Made by a program: the position numbers and the translations under genes. From positions 52,643 to 116,642 of the forward strand of contig NZ_BAEX01000001.1 in the NCBI RefSeq assembly GCF_000246945.1: a stretch of DNA of 64,000 nucleotides, in the 5' to 3' direction. The notes beneath the pieces were generated by a model. The model did not search any database. It was not told the origin of the DNA and saw nothing but the letters and a program-made list of their open reading frames with translations. Shown here piece after piece: positions 24,393 to 30,659 of the stretch (the stretch's first letter is position 1; each line of letters begins with the position of its first letter). Source of the DNA: Myroides injenensis M09-0166 (GTDB lineage: Bacteria > Bacteroidota > Bacteroidia > Flavobacteriales > Flavobacteriaceae).

Positions 24393-25463
24393 ATGAGTTA
24401 CGTTTTAGATATTCAAAAAGTTATATTAGAGATAGAAGACACTCTTAAGGTTGCTGATCGTTTACAATTGATTAAAAAAGCAATTCAGATTGCTGATATA
24501 CACAATGATATTGATTGGGGATTTGATCTTAGACTTTTGTTGATTAACACAGAGAATTTTACTTCGCGCTCAGTATTAAGCTATCCTGCTTTTAGTTGGA
24601 TACTTGACATTAATGACGCTAATAAAGGTTATTTTGATGAGAATGACTTTATGTATGAATATAAGTGGATGTTTGCTATTTCGTATGGCTCTTACTCTAT
24701 ATCTAAAGAACAATTCATGCATATAGGTGAAGATTTTCATCAACGTTTATTGAATAATGGCTACAGTAGTAGAGGGTATTATCAAATAATGGGGATTTGG
24801 TACCAACATTTACGAGAGTATAAAAAGGCTAGTGATATTATTGCTAAGATGGAACAATGTAGCTTGGATGAGATGAGTAATAATTTATTATTCGAAACCG
24901 CTTTAAAGGCTAACAATTTATTAGCATGTAAAAAATATGATGAAGCGTATGTTGTAGCTCAGGACTTATTTCACAATCGGTTTGAATACGTAAATACAGC
25001 TTTTGAAGCCTATGTACTTTTTGCTTTTGAGTTTTATAAAGTAAAGGATGAACGCTTTCAAGAATACTTTGATTTAGCGACAAACCATATTATAAGTTAT
25101 GATGAGGATGATTGTATAACTCATATAAGAGCGCGAATTCTATATATGTATTTATTGTATAAATATGGTGATGAGAAGTGTTGGGATTACTTTGAAGAAA
25201 TCTGCGTCTATGAGCACGAGGCAGAAGATTTTTATAGTTTCTTCTTTGTCAAGTATGCTACGTGCTTATTACAAGAAAAAGGGCAGCGTCATTTTAACTT
25301 TCCTTCATATTTACCGTATTATAACGAAAAAGGTATCTACGATTTAGAAGAGCTTTATCAGCACTTTAAAGCGCGTGCTTATCATTATGCAACATCGTTT
25401 GATAAGAGGAATGAAAACTCAAACTTTGTCAAAGAGTTAAATGAATTATTAGCGATAGACTAA
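24393..25463 (+). CDS. Cassette paralogue 3: helical-repeat protein of unknown function, 356 aa
   Basis: The ATG at 24393 (MSYVLDIQKVILEIEDTL) matches the starts of the other two copies; the frame reaches back to 24360 but with unrelated residues. Conserved blocks: AIQIADIHNDIDWGFDLRLLLI, PAFSWILDIND, FMYEYKWMFAISY, and the ending ATSFDKRNENSNF. It is cut off from the operon by a terminator and has its own -7-type box, so it may be expressed separately from its siblings. More diverged in its middle part. Function unknown. Confidence 0.8.
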   Translation: MSYVLDIQKVILEIEDTLKVADRLQLIKKAIQIADIHNDIDWGFDLRLLLINTENFTSRSVLSYPAFSWILDINDANKGYFDENDFMYEYKWMFAISYGSYSISKEQFMHIGEDFHQRLLNNGYSSRGYYQIMGIWYQHLREYKKASDIIAKMEQCSLDEMSNNLLFETALKANNLLACKKYDEAYVVAQDLFHNRFEYVNTAFEAYVLFAFEFYKVKDERFQEYFDLATNHIISYDEDDCITHIRARILYMYLLYKYGDEKCWDYFEEICVYEHEAEDFYSFFFVKYATCLLQEKGQRHFNFPSYLPYYNEKGIYDLEELYQHFKARAYHYATSFDKRNENSNFVKELNELLAID

Positions 25464-25471
25464 GTAGAGGT

Positions 25472-26086
25472 TTATTTATTTGAAACAATAGTTCTAAATG
25501 TAAGGTTAACTCTAGGCATTTGTGTTTTTTTTGTTGGAGGAAGGCGATGTAGCCAATAAGTTTGCGTTTCATCTTTCATTATTAGCAGACTTCCGTGTTC
25601 TAATAGTAATTCTACTTTTTCTTTTGAATCTTTGTGTTTAAAGGCAAATTTGCGTTCAGCGCCAAAGCTTACAGAGGCAATAGCACCGTTTCTCTTTAGA
25701 TCTTTTTCTCCATCGCTATGCCACGCCATTCCCTCATCGCCGCTGTGATAAAGATTTAGGAGGCAAGAATTAAATGTTTCGCCAGTTTGTTTCTCAATTA
25801 ATTGTTTGAGTTCAAGTAATTCCTTTGTCCATGGCAGGGCAAATTTGGTTGTATTTGAGTAGGTATAGGAAAAAGGCTGATCACCGTACCAAGCAACTTT
25901 TCGTTTGGTAATTATTCTTTTTCCAAATATAATTGCCTCATCATTCTTCCATTCTATTCCTTGAAGTAATTGATTGAGATAATGGTTTGCTAAATCAAAA
26001 GAAATAATTTTACCATAATAATTTACGCACCCTTGATAAGGAAGGAGGTTTTGCGTAGCGTCTGCTTCTAAGTCAAATAGATTCAT
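25472..26086 (-). CDS. alkB: AlkB-like 2-oxoglutarate/Fe(II) dioxygenase
   Basis: 204 residues from the ATG at 26084-26086 (MNLFDLEADATQNLLP); upstream in-frame codons lie within the end of ada. The core has MAWHSDGEKD (HxD iron ligands), LLLEHGSLLIMKDETQTYWLHRLPPT with the third iron-ligand His in WLHRL, and PRVNLTFRT with the Arg pair that binds 2-oxoglutarate. NYYGK and SCLLNLYHSGDEGM are typical of bacterial and ALKBH2/3-type members. It reverses 1-methyladenine and 3-methylcytosine damage by oxidative demethylation. 16 bases after ada, forming an alkylation-repair operon. Confidence 0.88.
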   Translation of the reverse strand: MNLFDLEADATQNLLPYQGCVNYYGKIISFDLANHYLNQLLQGIEWKNDEAIIFGKRIITKRKVAWYGDQPFSYTYSNTTKFALPWTKELLELKQLIEKQTGETFNSCLLNLYHSGDEGMAWHSDGEKDLKRNGAIASVSFGAERKFAFKHKDSKEKVELLLEHGSLLIMKDETQTYWLHRLPPTKKTQMPRVNLTFRTIVSNK

Positions 26087-26102
26087 TTTTTCAATTATTA
26101 TA

Positions 26103-26969
26103 TTAGAAATTATTCTCGAATAGGTCAGTATCATTAGTAAGTGCTGTTTCCCAACCTATTATTGCTGTCTTTCTTACAGGTCCCCACATATAACCTCCAA
26201 AGTGTCCAGAGGTCTGTATTACACGATGGCAAGGAATTAAATAAGCAATAGGATTACTGCCGATAGCTGTACCGACAGCTCGTGAGGCTTTAGGGTTTCC
26301 TATTAGGTCTGCAATTTTGCCATAGGTAGATAGATTACCTAATGGAATCTTTAATAAAGTTTCCCATACCTTTAATTGAAAATCAGTTCCTTTTAGATGA
26401 AGTTTGATGTTCCTTAATTCTGTCCAATCTCTTTGAAAAATAGCCAAAGCATTTTGTTGATGCAAATCTCTCTCTTGCTTAAAAGTTGCATTAGGGAATT
26501 TCATAACTAATGCATCAAAGGCGGCCATTCCTTCTTCTATAAATGCCATATAGCAGACACCTTTATCAGTAGATGCAATTAATATAGCCCCAAATTGGGA
26601 GTTGTCATAGCTATAATTGATCACTAGATTTTTCCCGCCGTTTTTATACTCTGCAGGAGTCATCCCTTCAATATTTATAAATAAGTCATGAAGTCTACTA
26701 GTACTCGATAATCCTGTTTCTATTGCAGTATCAAATAATGTAGCTTGTCGATCCGCTAATAACTGTTTAGCATATTGCACACTGATATATTGTAAGAATT
26801 TTTTTGGTGTAGTACCTGCCCATTCGCTAAACAATCTTTGAAAATGTGCAGGGCTTAGATGAATACTAGCCGCTATATCTTCTAAAGAAGGCTGTGTCTT
26901 AAAGTTTTGTTGAATGAAGTCAATAGCTTCTGAAATTCTTTTATAATTAATAGCTGCTTGTTTGTCCAT
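26103..26969 (-). CDS. ada: Ada-like protein: AraC HTH plus O6-methylguanine-DNA methyltransferase
   Basis: 288 residues. N-terminal AraC domain (residues 8-108) with LEDIAASIHLSPAHFQRLFSEWAGTTPKKFLQ; C-terminal methyltransferase domain ending NPIAYLIPCHRVIQTSGHFGGY, with the acceptor Cys in PCHR. It lacks the N-terminal zinc domain of E. coli Ada that senses methylphosphotriesters, so how it is activated is not obvious. It removes alkyl groups from O6-guanine by self-alkylation and may control the ada-alkB operon. Upstream gap of about 125 bp contains the promoter. Confidence 0.9.
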   Translation of the reverse strand: MDKQAAINYKRISEAIDFIQQNFKTQPSLEDIAASIHLSPAHFQRLFSEWAGTTPKKFLQYISVQYAKQLLADRQATLFDTAIETGLSSTSRLHDLFINIEGMTPAEYKNGGKNLVINYSYDNSQFGAILIASTDKGVCYMAFIEEGMAAFDALVMKFPNATFKQERDLHQQNALAIFQRDWTELRNIKLHLKGTDFQLKVWETLLKIPLGNLSTYGKIADLIGNPKASRAVGTAIGSNPIAYLIPCHRVIQTSGHFGGYMWGPVRKTAIIGWETALTNDTDLFENNF

Positions 26970-27094
26970 GACAATTAATATTTGATATACAAAGTAATAG
27001 AAATGCTATCAATTTAAAAATCCGATTATTGCTATTTATTATAGCTATTTCCAAAATAAAAAAATCCACTCTATTTTAGAATGGATTTGTATTA

Positions 27095-28486
27095 TTAGAA
27101 TAAGCTTATTTGACCTTCTTGAGAATCAGATTTTTTTTCTTTCTTCTCTTTTTTCTTGTCAGCTTTAGTTTTAGTGTCTTTTTCTAGAGGTTTGTTGTCA
27201 AGATCGAGTACATCAAATATCTCAATCTGCATAACGTCTTTTGCAGTTTCTCTTTCTGCTTGTTCTATGCCTTCTTTTATATTAGATATTGTAGTGGCTA
27301 ATTCGCTCTCACTTTCATTAATATTATTTGAAGGAGTAGGAATAGTTTCTACATTGCTTAATCCTTGTTTCTGAATAGCAAAATACTCACTGAAATTTGG
27401 TTGACTCACAGAGTTAAATTGTGATGTATTATCTACCTCAACAGCATTGAACTCTAATTGTTCAGTAGTTTCTGTTGGCTCAATATCTTGCGCGTTATCT
27501 ACCTCAATAGCATTGAAGTCAAGTTGTTCAGTAGCTTCGGTTAGCTCAATATCTTGTGCGTTATCTACTTCAATAGCATTGAACTCCAGTTGTTCAGTAG
27601 CTTCTGTTGGCTCAATATCTTGTGCGTTATCTACTTCAATAGCATTGAACTCTAATTGTTCAGTAGTTTCTGTTGGCTCAATATCTTGTGCGTTATCTAA
27701 CTCAATAGCATTGAACTCTAGTTGTTCAGTAGCTTCTGTTGGCTCAATATCTTGTGCGTTGTCTACCTCAACAGCATTAAACTCTAATTGTTCAGTAGTT
27801 TCTGCTAGTATAATATCTTGTGCATTATCTATCTCAACAGCATTGAAGTCAAGTTGTTCAGTAGTTTCTGCTGGTATAATATCTTGTGCATTATCCACCT
27901 CAATAGCATTGAAGTCAAGTTGTTCAGTAGTTTCTGTTGGCACAATATCTTGTGCGTTATCTACCTCAACAGCATTGAGCTCTAATTGTTCAGTAGTTTC
28001 TATCTCATCAATAGAAGTATTGTCTTGCTCGAAATCAAATGAGAAAAGAATAGGCTCTACTTGTATAGGACTATTTATTTCAGAATTATGATCTTCAATA
28101 ATTTCTTCTTCAGTATCAATAAAATCGCCTTCTTTCGCAAATATGTCTACTTTGTTATGTAGCTCGTTGATTAATCTTTTAATTTTTTTAATATGAGGGC
28201 TATCGTTGAAAAGTTGCTTTGCTTCTACAGCATCTAACAACTTATATAGAGTATAAGCCTCATGGTATTTTAAAACCATTGAGTGCTTTTTATTATGATC
28301 AAGAATTGAAACTTGTTTTTGTATATTTTTTGCCTTGTCTTCCAACTTGTTTATCAGGTCTTCTTTTACACTAATTAATAAGGCATCTGTAACGTTTTCA
28401 ACTAGATAATCATCTGTTTGTTGAACCATTTTTATTACAGTAAGAAGGACGTCATTATTAAGTTTAAGTTGAATTTTTGCGATCAT
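27095..28486 (-). CDS. Protein with 22-residue tandem repeats, unknown function
   Basis: 463 residues. Residues 1-125 are helical with Lys-rich coiled coil (MIAKIQLKLNNDVLLTVIKM and on). Residues 163 to about 350 are eight full and one partial 22-residue repeats of the type ETTEQLEFNAIEVDNAQDIE, very acidic and without Cys. The C-terminal part is mixed-charge and ends in a Lys block (DKKKEKKEKKSDSQEGQISLF). No signal peptide or membrane segment. The final QISLF resembles a beta-clamp-binding pentapeptide (QLSLF type), which would place it at the replication clamp; that is an inference from five residues. Monocistronic. Confidence 0.75.
   Translation of the reverse strand: MIAKIQLKLNNDVLLTVIKMVQQTDDYLVENVTDALLISVKEDLINKLEDKAKNIQKQVSILDHNKKHSMVLKYHEAYTLYKLLDAVEAKQLFNDSPHIKKIKRLINELHNKVDIFAKEGDFIDTEEEIIEDHNSEINSPIQVEPILFSFDFEQDNTSIDEIETTEQLELNAVEVDNAQDIVPTETTEQLDFNAIEVDNAQDIIPAETTEQLDFNAVEIDNAQDIILAETTEQLEFNAVEVDNAQDIEPTEATEQLEFNAIELDNAQDIEPTETTEQLEFNAIEVDNAQDIEPTEATEQLEFNAIEVDNAQDIELTEATEQLDFNAIEVDNAQDIEPTETTEQLEFNAVEVDNTSQFNSVSQPNFSEYFAIQKQGLSNVETIPTPSNNINESESELATTISNIKEGIEQAERETAKDVMQIEIFDVLDLDNKPLEKDTKTKADKKKEKKEKKSDSQEGQISLF
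27410..28000 (-). repeat. 66-bp tandem repeats, eight full copies plus a partial
   Basis: Each unit encodes 22 residues in frame. Copies vary mainly at a few codons (Glu/Asp, Thr/Ala, Ile/Val), with many silent identities, indicating recent duplication and homogenisation. Unit length of 66 keeps the frame, so copy-number change would alter protein length without frameshift. Confidence 0.9.
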
Positions 28487-28791
28487 TGTTGTCTATTGAA
28501 ATAGCCTATTAAAATTGATTATTAGAAAAGTTACAAAATAATGAAAAATTATTGGAAATAGTGTGTAAACTAGCGAAAATATTATAGTCTCAGACAGTTA
28601 TGTAATCTGTTTTTGCATTTTGATTTGTCTGCAAAATTATAAAAGGCAAATAGTGCGATTTAAGTAGAATATATGGATAATTATACCTAACTTTATTAAG
28701 CAAAATAAGGAGTAATCGCTAGTGTAAGTATGAATATTTTGCAAATACAAAAATGTATTTATATAAAATTAATAGATAAAACAGTTTCATT
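28487..28791. other. 305-bp noncoding region before the lactate dehydrogenase gene
   Basis: Divergent promoter region between the repeat protein (minus) and ldhA (plus). The inverted repeat at 28743-28760 is the only clear structure; the rest is AT-rich with no gene. Confidence 0.5.
28743..28760. promoter_or_regulatory. Inverted repeat upstream of ldhA
   Basis: AAATACA (28743-28749), loop AAAA, TGTATTT (28754-28760), perfect 7-bp arms, ending 31 bases before the ldhA ATG. It fits a dimeric regulator site such as one sensing redox or oxygen, but I cannot name the regulator. Confidence 0.4.
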
Positions 28792-29790
28792 ATGAAAATT
28801 GCATTTTTTTCGGCACAACCTTATGATATTACTTTCTTCGATAAGTGTAATAAGGATTTTAATTTCGAATTAGAGTACTTTGATACTTCTTTAGAAGAGC
28901 ATACAGTAAATCTTATTACTAAAGGTACTGATACGGTTTGTGTTTTTGTGAATGACATAGTAGATGCTACAGTAATTGAAAAGCTCGCTGAGAAAAACAT
29001 AAAATATATTGCCTTGCGTTGTGCAGGGTTTAATAATGTTGATTTAGATGCTGCACATGCTCATGGTATTAAAGTTTGTAGAGTACCTGCTTATTCACCA
29101 GAAGCTGTTGCAGAACATACTTTAGCAATGTTGTTTACTTTAAACAGAAAAATTCATAAAGCCTATAACCGTGTAAGAGAGCAAAACTTCTCACTAAATG
29201 GACTATTAGGTACCAATATCTATAAGAAAACGACAGGTGTAATCGGGACAGGTAATATCGGTGCTGTTTTTTGTAGAATGATGAAAGCTTTAGGAACAGA
29301 AGTATTAGCTTATGACTTATACCCTAATGAAGAGCTTATCAAAGAGGGAATTAAATATGTAGATGTAGATGAAATCCTAGAGAAGTCTGATATTATTTCG
29401 CTACACTGCCCATTAACTCCAGAAACAATGCATATTATCAACGGAGTGAATATAGCAAAAATGAAAGATGGGGTAATGTTAATTAATACCAGTAGAGGTA
29501 AATTAATTGACACGCGCGCAGCTATACAGGGTCTAAGAGATAAAAAGATTGGAGCTTTAGGAATTGATGTGTATGAGCAAGAAGAGAATGTGTTTTTCCG
29601 TGATTTATCTGGAACAATTCTTGAAGATGAAAGATTACAGTTATTAACTTCATTTCCAAATGTGTTAGTAACTGCCCATCAAGCCTTTTTTACTGATGAG
29701 GCATTAACGCAAATTGCATATGTAACATTAGATAATTTAAAACAATTATCTACTACTAATGAAATAGTCGGCAGAAATGCCGAGTTATAG
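28792..29790 (+). CDS. ldhA: D-lactate dehydrogenase (2-hydroxyacid dehydrogenase family)
   Basis: 332 residues, the family's normal length. Rossmann NAD-binding motif GVIGTGNIGAVF near residue 150; the catalytic set is visible as Arg in NTSRGKLID (about 235), Glu in YEQEENVFF (about 264) and His in TAHQAFFT (about 295). The closest pattern is fermentative D-lactate dehydrogenase LdhA (IALRCAGFNNVDLDAA, RVPAYSPEAVAEHT). It reduces pyruvate to D-lactate with NADH in the cytoplasm. Single gene, followed by a terminator. Confidence 0.92.
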   Translation: MKIAFFSAQPYDITFFDKCNKDFNFELEYFDTSLEEHTVNLITKGTDTVCVFVNDIVDATVIEKLAEKNIKYIALRCAGFNNVDLDAAHAHGIKVCRVPAYSPEAVAEHTLAMLFTLNRKIHKAYNRVREQNFSLNGLLGTNIYKKTTGVIGTGNIGAVFCRMMKALGTEVLAYDLYPNEELIKEGIKYVDVDEILEKSDIISLHCPLTPETMHIINGVNIAKMKDGVMLINTSRGKLIDTRAAIQGLRDKKIGALGIDVYEQEENVFFRDLSGTILEDERLQLLTSFPNVLVTAHQAFFTDEALTQIAYVTLDNLKQLSTTNEIVGRNAEL

Positions 29791-29819
29791 TAACAATTAT
29801 TTGTTATTCTTGAAAGCAG

Positions 29820-29860
29820 CAAGTGGGAAGTTATCTTTAATTTCCTACTTGTTTTGTTTT
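29820..29860 (+). terminator. Terminator after ldhA
   Basis: CAAGTGGGAA pairs with TTCCTACTTG (one G:T) across a 12-base loop, arms 29820-29829 and 29842-29851, followed by a T-rich run to 29860. Confidence 0.78.
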
Positions 29861-30659
29861 ATACCCTTGCCTAATTATAAAATGACAACCTCAAAAGTCA
29901 TCTAGATATTAAACTTTATAGTCCTTGCTATTGAGTAAGTAATTAGCGAAAACTATAGTAGTAGGCGGGGAACTATAATCTCATAGCGACCTTGAGGGTA
30001 TTCTTTTAGTTTAGAAAATATAATAAGTCAGTGGCGTTATATTGGATTAAAATAATTCAATAAAGTAATAGGTACTCTTTTACTATATTCTAGATGGATT
30101 CATTACTATTTAGATAATAAAAGGGCTTGTGTTTTGTCTGCATTTATGAATATTAAAATCAAAGTGTTAAGCAGAAAATTTACTGTAATAGTAATGCTCT
30201 TTGGTAGATGATGCCGCAGTGATACCGGTAAAACCTATAAAAATAGCGGCATCATTGTGGTATCAAATAGAGATCAAGGCAGTATCATTATCCACTATCT
30301 TATGATTAGTATAGTTATTTTTAGAAGCTAATTCTAAATCAGATAGTGCATTACATCTAGCTTTTTATAATGATATTACCTTCATTTTTATAAAAATAGA
30401 GTCTTACTTTTTTTATAAATAATAATTATTAGTTGAGTCCAATAGGCTATTTATTAAAATATTCTGTTTTTTATGATAGGAAAAAAATAGAAATAAAAAG
30501 AAGAAATGGGAAAAGAGTAGAAATTTTAAGAAAAAAGAGGAAGAAAAGTAAGTAAGGCTTATTATGAGAATTTTTTAAATGTAGTTTTGTATAGTAATTA
30601 AGTGACATGGAGTAAATTGTATTTATGGTTTTGTCTCTTTTCTTTTAAAATAGAAATTA
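29861..30659. other. About 800-bp noncoding region before the helicase gene
   Basis: No convincing frame on either strand. Base composition becomes very A-rich near 30480-30540. The pseudoknot-like element at 30208-30265 is the only structure I can support; a promoter for the helicase gene must lie to its right. Confidence 0.5.
30208..30265 (+). ncRNA. Candidate H-type pseudoknot or palindromic remnant
   Basis: ATGATGCCGC (30208-30217) pairs perfectly with GCGGCATCAT (30246-30255). TGATACC in the loop (30220-30226) pairs perfectly with GGTATCA just downstream (30259-30265). The order of arms (A, B, A', B') makes a classical pseudoknot with 10-bp and 7-bp stems. Locally GC-rich within AT-rich surroundings. 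It could be a structured RNA, a regulator-binding palindrome or the worn end of a mobile element. Confidence 0.4.

Noticed and set aside
27410-28000. CRISPR-like array, because of regular 66-bp periodicity
   Set aside because: Units have no alternating repeat/spacer structure; the whole unit is coding and near-identical. No cas genes.
27447-28091. 214-codon plus-strand frame of Ser/Cys-rich repeats
   Set aside because: Antisense shadow of the 66-bp repeat gene: a repeat unit that is a multiple of three keeps the opposite frame open.
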